Part shown: positions 39,030 to 47,139 of the stretch, in pieces
How the letters are laid out: every line of letters starts with the position of its first letter
Position numbering within the stretch: the stretch's first letter is position 1
Assembly: GCA_003221005.1 (NCBI GenBank)
Contig: QHTZ01000068.1
Coordinates: 1 to 52,743, forward strand
From: Gemmatimonadota bacterium
GTDB lineage: Bacteria; Gemmatimonadota; Gemmatimonadetes; Gemmatimonadales; GWC2-71-9
Reading direction: 5' to 3'
Length of the DNA stretch: 52,743 bases
Position numbers and translations under genes: made by a program
Notes under the pieces: generated by a model
What the model was told of the DNA's origin: nothing
Database searches by the model: none
The model's input: only the letters and a program-made list of their open reading frames with translations

Positions 39030-40165
39030 CTCCAGCGCGTGCCGAACAACAGCCGCACGCCTTCGTCGCCCGCTCCCACGCCGACAGCCACGAGGGAGTT
39101 GCGTAGGACGCGCGCCGCGAGCTCGCCACCGCCGCTCGTGTGGAGGCCCGTGCTCGTGAGGCGGAAGCGCTCCCCGGAGGCGAACACGCGTCCCGCATCG
39201 CAGAACCCGACCACCATCAGCTCGAACAGACTCGGCGCCCGCAGCACCGCATAGCGTGCCTCGACGCCGCCGAGGAGCTTGTGCGGTCCCACGAACCGGG
39301 CGTCGTAGAACCCGCGGAGGGAGTAATAGCCGCCCAGGGCGAGGAACGCGCGCTCGCTCGACTCCATCGACAGCTGGGTCGCGAGCGGGGGTGTGCCGCC
39401 CATCCCTTCTCCCGCGACCCGCGCCGCGAGCGTGAGGTGCTCGATGGGATGCACGTAGACGCGGGCCGCAGCGGTCGTGCGGGTGTACCCCGGTCCGCTC
39501 GCGACTATGCCTTCCAGGAAGACCCCGGCGTGTGGGTCGAGCTCGTTGTCACGGGTGTCGAGCACCACGCCGGCGCGCACGGTTTTGTCGGTGAACGGGA
39601 TGGTGCTGGAGTCCACAACGCCTGTCGCCAGGTCCTGCCGGAACACGCTCGCCCCGGGGAGGGCGCGGAAGTCGGTCCGCTCGATCGCGGCGCCCGCGAG
39701 CAGACGGAGTGGGCCGATCACGCGGCGCTGGATGATGGCGCGCGCCGCGGCGTGCGTGCGGCTGACGCGATAGAAGTACGGCGCGGCGGGCGTCACGCTG
39801 CCGGGCGTGTAGGGGGTGTCGTTCCCCAGCCCGTAGAAGCCCAGGCGGTTCTCGCGCGCCGCGCCCAGGGTGAGCGCCACGCGCCATCCCGCCCAGAGGG
39901 CCGGCGCGCTGGCGTCCGCCACGACGGCGTAGCTGCCCTGTGTGCTCGCCGAGGCATCGAGGGTGAAGGCCGCAGCGTTCGGCTCGGGCCGCTCAGCGAA
40001 CCCGAGGGGACTGGTGAGCGCGTAGCGGGCCGCCCCCCACACGCCGTCGCTCGTGCTGTAGTAGACGTAGGGGTAGAGGTTGCTGTGCCAGTCGCGCTGG
40101 GCGGCGAGCGCGGGGGCGCAGACGGCGACGGCGGCACAGGCGTGGAGCCAGACGCGGGTGAGCAC
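39023..40165 (-). CDS. BamA/surface-antigen-like outer-membrane beta-barrel protein
   Basis: 380 residues from a GTG at 40165 with a signal peptide (LTRVWLHACAAVAVCAPALAAQ). Alternating hydrophobic strands with Gly/aromatic turns run along the whole length, for example WGAARYALTSPLGFAERPE, FLALGGYYSLRGFYDARFVGPHKLLGGVEARYAV and ELMVVGFCDAGRVFASGERF. The 'GGYYSLRGF' is the (V/I)RG(F/Y)-type motif that lies inside the barrel of Omp85 proteins. The protein ends in GTRWSY, an aromatic C-terminus as expected for BAM-assembled barrels. No POTRA domains precede the barrel, so it is a barrel-only member. Its promoter (40171-40199) would give a leaderless transcript. Confidence 0.8.
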   Translation of the reverse strand: MLTRVWLHACAAVAVCAPALAAQRDWHSNLYPYVYYSTSDGVWGAARYALTSPLGFAERPEPNAAAFTLDASASTQGSYAVVADASAPALWAGWRVALTLGAARENRLGFYGLGNDTPYTPGSVTPAAPYFYRVSRTHAAARAIIQRRVIGPLRLLAGAAIERTDFRALPGASVFRQDLATGVVDSSTIPFTDKTVRAGVVLDTRDNELDPHAGVFLEGIVASGPGYTRTTAAARVYVHPIEHLTLAARVAGEGMGGTPPLATQLSMESSERAFLALGGYYSLRGFYDARFVGPHKLLGGVEARYAVLRAPSLFELMVVGFCDAGRVFASGERFRLTSTGLHTSGGGELAARVLRNSLVAVGVGAGDEGVRLLFGTRWSY

Positions 40166-40170
40166 GCTGG

Positions 40171-40199
40171 GTTCTATCGAGCGACGGCCCGCCTGTCAA
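40171..40199 (-). promoter_or_regulatory. Promoter of the beta-barrel gene, leaderless arrangement
   Basis: On the minus strand TTGACA (40199-40194), 17 bp, TAGAAC (40176-40171). The hexamers match the consensus at 6/6 and 4/6. The gene's GTG starts five bases past the -10, so transcription would begin at or beside the first base of the start codon. Confidence 0.6.
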
Positions 40200-40236
40200 C
40201 TTGCCCGCCCCCGCGGCCGACTCTACGTTCCGCTGC

Positions 40237-40722
40237 GTGTCATTGAATTTCGACCCTTCCGATCCGCCAGGCCCGCTGACGGCGGTGCGTGCCGTCCTGG
40301 GCGGGGCGCTGATCGTCGCGACGCTGATCCTGCTCATCCTATTCTTCGACAGCGGAAGCCTCGACACGCGCTTCGTGGCCTTGGTGGGTGCCCTGTGGAT
40401 CCTGTGGGGAGTGTTTCACGATGTGGTGGGGTTCATCGTGCAGCCGCTCGCCAACTTGCTCGGGGGGGCGCTCACGGGGACCGTAGACGCGGGTCCGCCC
40501 CTGACGATCGACATCGATCGCGAGACCGCGATGCTTGAGCGCCTCGTCGCCGACCCACCCCCCGTGCCGCACCGGGAGATTCTCGCCGGCGTCCGCCTGG
40601 CCGAGATCTACCGCACGCACCAGCACGACCCGTCGAAGTCCGCGGCGCTGCTCGCGCGCCTGCGCGCCAAATATCCCGACGCCCCCGAGCTCCGGCATGC
40701 CGACGGCCCCCCTCCCGCCTGA
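40237..40722 (+). CDS. Small membrane protein, unknown
   Basis: 161 residues from a GTG at 40237; a TTG at 40201 in frame would add 12 residues. Two hydrophobic helices: AVRAVLGGALIVATLILLILFF and FVALVGALWILWGVFHDVVGFIVQPLANLL. The C-terminal cytosolic part is a short helical region with IDIDRETAMLERLVADPPPVPHREILAGVRLAEIYRTHQHDPSKSAALLARLRAKYPDAPELRH, TPR-like in character. I do not recognise the family. It overlaps the downstream glycosyltransferase by 26 bp, so the two are probably coupled, and the membrane helices may hold the glycosyltransferase at the membrane (inference). Confidence 0.65.
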   Translation: MSLNFDPSDPPGPLTAVRAVLGGALIVATLILLILFFDSGSLDTRFVALVGALWILWGVFHDVVGFIVQPLANLLGGALTGTVDAGPPLTIDIDRETAMLERLVADPPPVPHREILAGVRLAEIYRTHQHDPSKSAALLARLRAKYPDAPELRHADGPPPA

Positions 40723-41458
40723 GCTGTCGCTCGTGGTTCCGGTGTACAACGAACGCGACAACTTGCCGCTCCTGGTCGAGGAGATCGCGCGGGCCCTCGG
40801 CGGGGCGGGGGCGGGGGCGGGGGCGGGGACCGGGCGCCGTTACGAGATCGTCGCGGTGGACGACGGATCGACCGACGGCTCGCTCGAGGTGCTCAAGACG
40901 CTGAAGCGTGACCACCCCGAGCTGCACATCGTGGCCTTCGCGGCGAATGCGGGGCAGACGGCGGCGTTCGCGGCTGGCTTCCGGGCTGCGCGGGGCGGCG
41001 TCATCGTGACGCTCGACGCGGACCTCCAGAACGACCCGGCGGACATCCCGGCGCTGCTCGGTCACCTGGACGTCACGGGCGCGACCGCAGTCGTGGGTTA
41101 CCGTGTCAACCGGCGCGACACCGGGTGGAAGCTGTTGCAGAGCCGGATCGCGAACGCCGTGCGCAACCGTCTGAACGGCGAGACGATCCGGGACACCGGA
41201 TGCTCGCTCAAGGCGTTCCGGGCCGAGGCGGTGCGGGCGCTGCCGCTGTACAGCGGCATGCACCGCTTCCTGCCGACCCTGGTGAAGCTGTACGGCGGCA
41301 CGGTAGCGGAGGTCCCCGTGCAGCATCGGCCCCGGCGCTTCGGCACGACGAAGTACGGCATGTGGAACCGGGTGTGGCGATCGTTTGCCGACGCCCTGGC
41401 GGTGCGCTGGATGCAGCGCCGGGCGTTGCGGTATCGGGTGAAGGAGGAGCTGCTGTAG
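40697..41458 (+). CDS. Family 2 glycosyltransferase, dolichol/polyprenyl-phosphate mannosyltransferase-like
   Basis: 253 residues. GT2 signatures: LSLVVPVYNERDNLPLLVEEI, YEIVAVDDGSTDGSLEVL, HIVAFAANAGQTAAFAAGFRAARGGVIVTLDADLQNDPADIP (DAD metal motif, QN.P) and RDTGCSLKAFRAEAV. The end is EVPVQHRPRRFGTTKYGMWNRVWRSFAD, matching the DPM1/GtrB-type group that moves a sugar from a nucleotide donor to a polyprenyl phosphate. A GAGAGAGAG insert after helix 1 comes from a G-rich hexamer repeat (40802-40828). No C-terminal membrane helices are present, unlike GtrB. The zf-HC2 gene follows with no gap. Confidence 0.9.
   Translation: MPTAPLPPELSLVVPVYNERDNLPLLVEEIARALGGAGAGAGAGTGRRYEIVAVDDGSTDGSLEVLKTLKRDHPELHIVAFAANAGQTAAFAAGFRAARGGVIVTLDADLQNDPADIPALLGHLDVTGATAVVGYRVNRRDTGWKLLQSRIANAVRNRLNGETIRDTGCSLKAFRAEAVRALPLYSGMHRFLPTLVKLYGGTVAEVPVQHRPRRFGTTKYGMWNRVWRSFADALAVRWMQRRALRYRVKEELL
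40802..40828 (+). repeat. G-rich hexamer repeat (GGGGGC), potential G-quadruplex
   Basis: Five tracts of 4-5 G separated by single C residues. It is in frame within the glycosyltransferase and encodes a Gly-Ala dipeptide run. Such tracts can form G-quadruplexes and vary in copy number by slippage. Confidence 0.6.
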
Positions 41459-41800
41459 ATGAGCCTCCATGAAGACTGGGTCCGGCAGATCGACGCAGAG
41501 CTCGACGGCGAGCTGACGCTGGCGGAGCGCGCGGCGCTGGCGCGCCACCTGGCGGGGTGTCCGGCCTGCGCGGGCGCGCGCGCCAGTCACCTCGAGCTGC
41601 GCGTGGCGCTTGCCCGCTCCGCCGGCGAGCCGCACGCGCGCGCGGTCCCGCGCCCGAGGATCCGCGGCCGGATGGTGCTGCTGTGGGTGGCGCTCAGCCT
41701 GCTCGCCGGCGCCGCGGGCGGCTGGCTCGCGCACGCGCGCTGGGGCGGGCCCGGCCAGGGCTCGCTGGAGGCGTCGCGTGCCGCGTTCGTGGTCGAGTAA
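41459..41800 (+). CDS. zf-HC2 anti-sigma-like membrane protein
   Basis: 113 residues. The N-terminal zinc-finger of anti-sigma factors is present: LAERAALARHLAGCPACAGARASHLEL, with His-x3-Cys-x2-Cys (HLAGCPAC), plus an upstream IDAELDGELT. One membrane helix follows (MVLLWVALSLLAGAAGGWLAHARWG), then a very short outside segment. Anti-sigma factors of this type normally sit next to an ECF sigma gene; none is present here. It starts directly after the glycosyltransferase stop and overlaps the next secreted-protein gene by 23 bp. Confidence 0.75.
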   Translation: MSLHEDWVRQIDAELDGELTLAERAALARHLAGCPACAGARASHLELRVALARSAGEPHARAVPRPRIRGRMVLLWVALSLLAGAAGGWLAHARWGGPGQGSLEASRAAFVVE

Positions 41801-42656
41801 GGTCGTCGCGGCGGCGCTGCTGGGCGCGACGCCTGCGCTCGGCCAGGCGCCCGGGTTCCGGCTGACCTACGGCGTGCGCGTGCTGGAGCGCGTCAGCGGC
41901 GAAGTGCGTCCCGTCGCGACGGGCGCGATTAGCGGTCCCCAGGACACCGACATGCGGCTGGCCCTGCGCACCGACACGACGGAGGTCGAGGCGCTGCTCG
42001 ATGTGTTCCCCGAGCCGGACACGGTGACCCTCGCGGGGGCGTTCTTCACGCGGCGGCGCGCGGGGCGCTCGCACCGCGGCCTGCCGCTGTGGGAGGTAGA
42101 CAGCTATCGCCGTGAGGCCCGGTTCGCCTGGGGGGGGACGGCGCGGCTCTACCCGTTCGGCCTCCGGCGGACGAGCGCTGACCGGCTGCTGTGGCTCGAG
42201 ATTACGGTGACGCGCGTATTCGTGGGCGGGGAAACGCGGCCCGTGGAGTCATTCACGGTCTCTGACTCCGCCGTGGACATGACCGTCGAAGCGGTGGTGC
42301 GCCCACGGCGCGCCGCCGTGCGGCTCACGCTGGCGCGCGGGGACTCAACCAGCGCGCCGCAGCTGCTCGACATGGTGCCCGACGCGGCCGGGCGACGGGT
42401 CAGGTTCGTGTTGGGGCACCGCCAATCGCGCACGCTCGACGTGACGCTCACCCGCCCCGATCCGCCGCTCTCCGGGCGGGACAGCGCCCTCGCGATCGAC
42501 GCCGACGTCGTCTGCCTGCGCGTGGTTGACCCGGCGGCGCCCGGTCCCCCGCCCGCCTGGGTGCGCTGCGGCCGTCTCAACAACGTGGCGCGGCGTCTGC
42601 CCCTCTCCGACCGCGACACGCTGGTCGCGACATTCGCCTGGCCCGCGGCGCGCTAA
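41778..42656 (+). CDS. Secreted protein, unknown
   Basis: 292 residues from a GTG at 41778. The N-terminus (PRSWSSKVVAAALLGATPALGQAPGF) is a signal peptide. The rest is beta-rich, with FRLTYGVRVLERVSGEVRPVATGAISGPQDTDMRLALRTDTTEVEALLDVFPEPDTVTLAGAFFTRRR and DRLLWLEITVTRVFVGGETRPVESFTVSDSAVDMTVEAVVRPRRAAVRLTLARG. This has the look of a periplasmic beta-sandwich. Two Cys (VVCLRV, WVRCGR) near the C-terminus may form a disulphide. No known family is recognised. It overlaps the anti-sigma-like gene and ends 20 bp before the nicotinate phosphoribosyltransferase. Confidence 0.65.
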   Translation: MPRSWSSKVVAAALLGATPALGQAPGFRLTYGVRVLERVSGEVRPVATGAISGPQDTDMRLALRTDTTEVEALLDVFPEPDTVTLAGAFFTRRRAGRSHRGLPLWEVDSYRREARFAWGGTARLYPFGLRRTSADRLLWLEITVTRVFVGGETRPVESFTVSDSAVDMTVEAVVRPRRAAVRLTLARGDSTSAPQLLDMVPDAAGRRVRFVLGHRQSRTLDVTLTRPDPPLSGRDSALAIDADVVCLRVVDPAAPGPPPAWVRCGRLNNVARRLPLSDRDTLVATFAWPAAR

Positions 42657-42676
42657 CGCGCGATATTGCCCCAGCG

Positions 42677-43759
42677 ATGTCGCGCCCCCCGCCCCCCCCC
42701 GTTCCCCGCCGGCAGCGACTCGACCCCGCCATCTTCCACCTCCCGGTGGAGCGGATGCGCGAGGGGTACTACTCCGACAAGTACTTCGTGCGCGCGCGCG
42801 ACGTGCTCCTCAAGGACCGTCACCGCCCCTGCGTGACGATGCAGGTGTTCGGCAAAGCCCACGCGTTCCTCGGCGGTATCGACGAAGCCATCGCGATCCT
42901 CAAGCTCTGCGGCGAGCGCTGGGAGGAGCTGCAGGTGTCGGCGCTATACGACGGCGACGAGATCAAGCCGTGGGAGACCGTGCTGCTGATCGAGGGGCCG
43001 TACGATGCGTTCGCGAACCTCGAGACTTTGTATCTCGGCGTGCTGGCGCGGCGCACCCGGGTCGGCACCAACACCCGTCGCGTGGTCGACGCCGCGACGC
43101 CGAAGCAGGTGATGTTCTTCCCCGCGCGCCACGATCACTGGCTGGTGCAGACGGGCGACGGGTACGCGGCGCACATCGCCGGAGCGATCGGGGTCTCGAC
43201 CGACGCGCAGGCGTCCTGGTGGGGCTCGGAAGGCGTCGGCACCGTGCCGCACGCCCTGATCGCCGCCTACGGCGGCGATACGGTGCTTGCCGCCCGGAAG
43301 TTCGCCCAGTGGATGCCGGAGACCATCGGACTCATCACCCTCGTCGATTTCGACAACGATTGCGTCGGCACGTCGCTCAACGTCGCGCGCGCCCTCGGGA
43401 GCCGGCTCTACGGGGTGCGGCTCGATACGTCGGAGACGATGGTGGACAAGTCGGTGATTCCGGAGATGGGCACCTTCAAGCCCACGGGAGTGAACCCGCA
43501 GCTCGTCTGGAACGTGCGTCGCGCGCTCGACAAGGAAGGATTCCGCAGCGTGAAAATCGTGGTCTCGGGCGGCTTCACCGTCGAGAAGATCCGGCACTTC
43601 GAGGAGCAGGGCGTGCCGGTGGACATGTACGGCGTGGGGTCGAGCCTGTTCCAGGGGCGCTTCGATTTCACGGCCGACGTGGTGCGCGTGGAGGGGAAGC
43701 CGTGCGGCAAGGTGGGCCGGGCCTTCCGGCCCAATCCGCGGCTCGAGAAAGTGGAGTAA
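42677..43759 (+). CDS. Nicotinate phosphoribosyltransferase
   Basis: Forms nicotinate mononucleotide from nicotinate and PRPP in NAD salvage. 360 residues, an N-terminal Pro run (RPPPPPVPRRQ) from a C-rich stretch, then FHLPVERMREGYYSDKYFVRARDVL, the conserved opening of this family. Further motifs: EGPYDAFANLETLYLGVLARRTRVGTNTRRVVDAA, FFPARHDHWLVQTGDGYAAHIAGAIGVSTDAQASWWGSEGVGTVPHALIAAYGGD, LVDFDNDCVGTSL, GVRLDTSETMVDKSV and VVSGGFTVEKIRHFEEQGVPVDMYGVGSSL. The phosphate-binding VSGG and GVGS are intact. It is shorter than E. coli PncB but matches the compact form in which the C-terminal domain is reduced. Confidence 0.93.
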   Translation: MSRPPPPPVPRRQRLDPAIFHLPVERMREGYYSDKYFVRARDVLLKDRHRPCVTMQVFGKAHAFLGGIDEAIAILKLCGERWEELQVSALYDGDEIKPWETVLLIEGPYDAFANLETLYLGVLARRTRVGTNTRRVVDAATPKQVMFFPARHDHWLVQTGDGYAAHIAGAIGVSTDAQASWWGSEGVGTVPHALIAAYGGDTVLAARKFAQWMPETIGLITLVDFDNDCVGTSLNVARALGSRLYGVRLDTSETMVDKSVIPEMGTFKPTGVNPQLVWNVRRALDKEGFRSVKIVVSGGFTVEKIRHFEEQGVPVDMYGVGSSLFQGRFDFTADVVRVEGKPCGKVGRAFRPNPRLEKVE

Positions 43760-43780
43760 CCTAGGGCGTTCGGGCGCGGC

Positions 43781-43809
43781 TGGCCCCCCCGGGGAGCGGG
43801 CGGTAGTAT
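43781..43809 (+). promoter_or_regulatory. Candidate promoter for the kinase-TPR gene
   Basis: TGGCCC (43781-43786), 17 bp, TAGTAT (43804-43809). Transcription would start near 43816, about 11 bases before the proposed CTG start. A perfect GGCCCC/GGGGCC hairpin lies between. A similar TGGCCG/TAGTAT pair with 16-bp spacing lies at 50545. Confidence 0.35.
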
Positions 43810-43826
43810 AGGCCCCGGGGGCCACC

Positions 43827-46625
43827 CTGCTCGACACCTTCGACGATCTCCGCACAGCGCTCGCCGGTCGCTACGCCGTGGAACGCGAGCTGGGACGCGG
43901 CGGCATGGCCAGGGTGTTCCTGGCCCGCGACCTCAAGCACAAGCGGCTCGTCGCTGTCAAGGTGTTGAGTCCCAACGTGGCGGTGACGGTCGGCGCGGAG
44001 CGATTTCTGCGCGAGATCGAGATCGCGGCGAAGCTCACCCACCCGCACATCCTGCCGCTGCACGACTCGGGCTCGGCGGACGGCTTCCTGTTCTACGTCA
44101 TGCCCTTCGTCGAAGGCCTGACGCTGCGCCTGCGGCTGACGCGCGAGCTGCGGCTCCCCGTCGCAAGCGCGGTGCAGATCGCGGCCCAGGTAGCGGACGC
44201 CCTCGACTACGCGCACGGTCGCGGCGTGATCCATCGCGACATCAAGCCCGAGAACATCCTCCTCTCCGGGAGCCATGCGATGGTGGCCGACTTCGGCATC
44301 GCCAAAGCCGTGAGCGAGGCCGGCGGGGAGAATCTCACGACGACGGGCCAGACACTCGGGACGCCGGCCTACATGAGCCCCGAGCAGGCCGGAGGCGGCG
44401 TCGTGGACGGACGCACCGATCAGTACGCCCTCGGCTGCGTCGTCTATGAGATGTTGTCCGGCGCACCGCCGTTCATCGGGGCGACGCCGCAAACGGTGTT
44501 GGTGCGGCACCTGCAAGAGGTTCCGCGGTCCCTCCGCCTGGTGCGTCCTGCGCCGCCGGAGCCGATCGTCCGGGCGGTCGAGGTTGCGCTCGCCAAGAAT
44601 CCCGCGGACCGGTTTGCGGGGGTCGGCGAGTTCGGCGCCGCGCTGATGGGATCGGGGCCGGTGCGCCGGCTTCCCTTCGCCCGCACGTGGCGCAAATGGC
44701 GGCGGGCCGGGCTCGTGACGGGAGCCGCCGTCGTCTTGACCCTTGCGGCGTTGTGGCTACGGGCGAGCGGCGCGCCGCGTTTTCACGCGAAGGATTGGAT
44801 CCTGGTGGCGGACTTCGACGGCCCGAGGGATGATCCGAGCTTGGGGGACGCGGTGCGCGAGCTCGCGACCGCGGAGTTGAACCAGTCGACCTTCCTGAGC
44901 ACGGTGCCGCGCCAGCAGCTCAACGCGGCGATGCGGCTCGCCGACGTGCCCGAGACCACGCACGTCGGTCCGCAGCTCGCGCGCGAGCTCGCATATCGCA
45001 CGGCGGTGCGCGCCGTCCTGGTCGGCAGCATCAGTCGGCTGGGCGGACCCAACTTTTCCGTGGTCCTGCACGTCGTGGATGCCACGGATGGGACCGATAT
45101 CATCTCCGTAGCAGGGGCGGCCGCGGATTCGAACCTGGTGGCGAGCGTGCAGCGGCTCGCGCGTCAGGTGCGCGAGGGGTTAGGCGAGCGTCGTGCGGCG
45201 GTTGAGGCGAACCTCCCACTCGATCAAGTCGCGACGCCATCGTTCGCCGCGTATCGGCGCTATGTGGAGGGCTTGAGACTTCAGGAGCAGGGCCAGGCGG
45301 CCAACAGCAACCGAGTGCTGCGCGAGGCGCTTGCCATGGACACCGGCTTCGCGTCGGCCTGGTATCTCATCGGGTGGAATTATCTGAACGATCGCATGCT
45401 TGATTCCGCGCGCATCGCGTTCGCGGAGGCGGTGAAGCGGCCCAATCGGCTCGGCATCCCGCGTCGCTACCGCGTGGAGGCCGACGCCGCATACGCGATT
45501 CGTTATGACTTGGTCGGGGCGATACGGGCGTACGATCTGTACCTCGATCACTTTCCGCGCTCCTACAGCGTCTTGAACAGCCGCGGCCTCTACTTGACCG
45601 CCCTCGGGCGCTACGAAGAAGCGCTTCACGATTTCGAGCAGGCCGTGAAGGTACATCCCTTCGGGCCCAGCCAGGCACAGATACAAGTCGTCAACGAGGC
45701 TGCCACGCTGGTGTCCCTCGGGCGGGTTGACGAGGCTCGCGTCGTTGCGCGCGACCTGAAGGGTCCATTCGCCGAGTACATGGGCCTGCTGTTGGCGGTT
45801 GCCACGGACAACTGGCAAGAGGCGGAGAGCGTGGCTGCGTCCGTCGCAGCGGAGCCCTCCTCGCCCAACTGGCTTCGCGCCCCAGCGGTGGCTACCGCGG
45901 CGTCCGCGCTGGCGGCGCGCGGCGCAGTGGCCGCCGCCGACGCACTGTTGAGGAACGCCGCGACCGGAGCCGCGCCGGATATGGTGCGCTGGTACGCTCG
46001 CGCCCGCCTCTTGCTGTTCGCGGCAGCGGGGCGTCCGGTGCCACGCCTTCCGGCCGCCGCTGCACGCGACCTCGCGGCTCCCGGGCTCGTGACCTATGGC
46101 CTGTGGGCTACGGCCGTTGGGGACACGTTCGCCGCTCGCGCGCGCTTACGGGGAGTCCGCCAGTTCCCCGAGGGAACACGAGCTGCGCTCGGGTTCGGAC
46201 CGGAGATGCTCGAGGCGTCGATCGCCGCAAGCGCAAGGCGGTGGGCTGACGTGATCCGCCTCATCGGCGCTGCTGCGGAAATCGGAGAGCACGACAACAC
46301 GCTGCTCGATCGCGTCAGCAGTCTGTCCTTGCGGTGGCTCGCGGCCGAGGCTTATGCCCAGCTCGGGCGGACGGACTCCGCCATCGCCGTCATGGAGCTG
46401 GTCGTCCGAGCGAGTGGCATGCCGGGGAATGGGATTGTACTTCGAGGCGTGCCCTTCTTGTTCGCCCACCGCCGCTTGGCGCAATGGTACGCGAAGGCGG
46501 GGCGACCGGATTTGGCGCGGGCACACTGGGGCGTTGTCCTTCAGACGGCACGACGTCCGGACGCCGAAATCCTCCCGCTCATCGAAGAGGCACGAGCGAG
46601 CACCCAGTTGACGCGCAAGGATTGA
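43827..46625 (+). CDS. Ser/Thr protein kinase with membrane helix and TPR-like C-terminus
   Basis: 932 residues if translation starts at CTG 43827; a GTG at 43878 gives 915. The upstream segment LLDTFDDLRTALAGRYAVERELG matches the start of this kinase family ('..L..AL..RY.IERELG') and no ATG, GTG or TTG precedes it in frame, so the CTG is the better start. Kinase domain: ELGRGGMARVFLARD, VAVKVLSP, VIHRDIKPENILL, VADFGIAKAV, GTPAYMSPEQAGG. A membrane helix follows (AGLVTGAAVVLTLAALWLRA, about 290-310). The outside part is long, with a FDGPRDDPSLGDAVRELATAELNQS domain (FlgO/TolB N-like) and TPR-like repeats such as SYSVLNSRGLYLTALGRYEEALHDFEQAVKVHP. It probably senses an external or periplasmic state. 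Confidence 0.92.
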   Translation: MLDTFDDLRTALAGRYAVERELGRGGMARVFLARDLKHKRLVAVKVLSPNVAVTVGAERFLREIEIAAKLTHPHILPLHDSGSADGFLFYVMPFVEGLTLRLRLTRELRLPVASAVQIAAQVADALDYAHGRGVIHRDIKPENILLSGSHAMVADFGIAKAVSEAGGENLTTTGQTLGTPAYMSPEQAGGGVVDGRTDQYALGCVVYEMLSGAPPFIGATPQTVLVRHLQEVPRSLRLVRPAPPEPIVRAVEVALAKNPADRFAGVGEFGAALMGSGPVRRLPFARTWRKWRRAGLVTGAAVVLTLAALWLRASGAPRFHAKDWILVADFDGPRDDPSLGDAVRELATAELNQSTFLSTVPRQQLNAAMRLADVPETTHVGPQLARELAYRTAVRAVLVGSISRLGGPNFSVVLHVVDATDGTDIISVAGAAADSNLVASVQRLARQVREGLGERRAAVEANLPLDQVATPSFAAYRRYVEGLRLQEQGQAANSNRVLREALAMDTGFASAWYLIGWNYLNDRMLDSARIAFAEAVKRPNRLGIPRRYRVEADAAYAIRYDLVGAIRAYDLYLDHFPRSYSVLNSRGLYLTALGRYEEALHDFEQAVKVHPFGPSQAQIQVVNEAATLVSLGRVDEARVVARDLKGPFAEYMGLLLAVATDNWQEAESVAASVAAEPSSPNWLRAPAVATAASALAARGAVAAADALLRNAATGAAPDMVRWYARARLLLFAAAGRPVPRLPAAAARDLAAPGLVTYGLWATAVGDTFAARARLRGVRQFPEGTRAALGFGPEMLEASIAASARRWADVIRLIGAAAEIGEHDNTLLDRVSSLSLRWLAAEAYAQLGRTDSAIAVMELVVRASGMPGNGIVLRGVPFLFAHRRLAQWYAKAGRPDLARAHWGVVLQTARRPDAEILPLIEEARASTQLTRKD

Positions 46626-46677
46626 TGCAACGTGACACCGTGCAGCACGCACTTCACCCCCACTAGGGAGATCCCCC

Positions 46678-47073
46678 GTGATCAGGACACTGCTGGTGCT
46701 CGTCAGCGTTACGTGCGGCCTCGGCGTCGCGCAAGCCGGGGCGCAAACGAAGTACAAGGTTGACTGCTCGGCCCCCGCACCCGCCGATCTTCGTCTGCAC
46801 CGGTTGTGGGAGATGCAGTGCACATCCAGTGTCCCTATCACGATCTCCTCGGGTGACTCGGGCATCAGTAGCGGGGGGCCCTCGCAATCGAAGGCGTTAG
46901 TCAAAGCGACGCTGCTTGTCGGCGAGGTGAGAATGTGGACCTGCAGTCGCTCCGCCGCACGAGAAGGACAGCAGACGATCACTTGCGACGTTCCGGCGAA
47001 GCTGGAAATGGTGCTGGCGGACAGCGGACGAGGCCCGCGGATCCCGCCTCTGGCAGCGCCGTTAGCTAGGTGA
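46678..47073 (+). CDS. Small secreted protein, unknown
   Basis: 131 residues, GTG start with a good GGGAG at 9 bp. The N-terminus IRTLLVLVSVTCGLGVAQAGAQ is a signal peptide. The mature part is beta-rich with four Cys (KVDCSAP, EMQCTSS, MWTCSRS, TITCDVP), consistent with two disulphides, and a Ser/Gly stretch (ISSGDSGISSGGPSQS). No family is recognised. It follows the kinase gene with about 50 bp between, and precedes the arginine operon by 51 bp. Confidence 0.6.
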   Translation: MIRTLLVLVSVTCGLGVAQAGAQTKYKVDCSAPAPADLRLHRLWEMQCTSSVPITISSGDSGISSGGPSQSKALVKATLLVGEVRMWTCSRSAAREGQQTITCDVPAKLEMVLADSGRGPRIPPLAAPLAR

Positions 47074-47107
47074 ACCGCGGCGCACCCTTGCGTTGGGCAG
47101 CAGGCTG

Positions 47108-47139
47108 TATAGTTTTCCGCAGGAATGCATAATCATGCA
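47108..47139 (+). promoter_or_regulatory. argC promoter -10 and ARG-box-like operator
   Basis: TATAGT (47108-47113) is a good -10, though no -35 fits at 16-18 bp. Just past the expected start of transcription lies the near-palindrome TGCATAATCATGCA (47126-47139). It follows the pattern of ArgR half-sites: arms TGCAT/ATGCA round a 4-bp AATC core, compared with the TGAATAATTATTCA type. The position over the start site suits a repressor operator. It overlaps the first codons if the ATG at 47125 is used. Confidence 0.5.
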
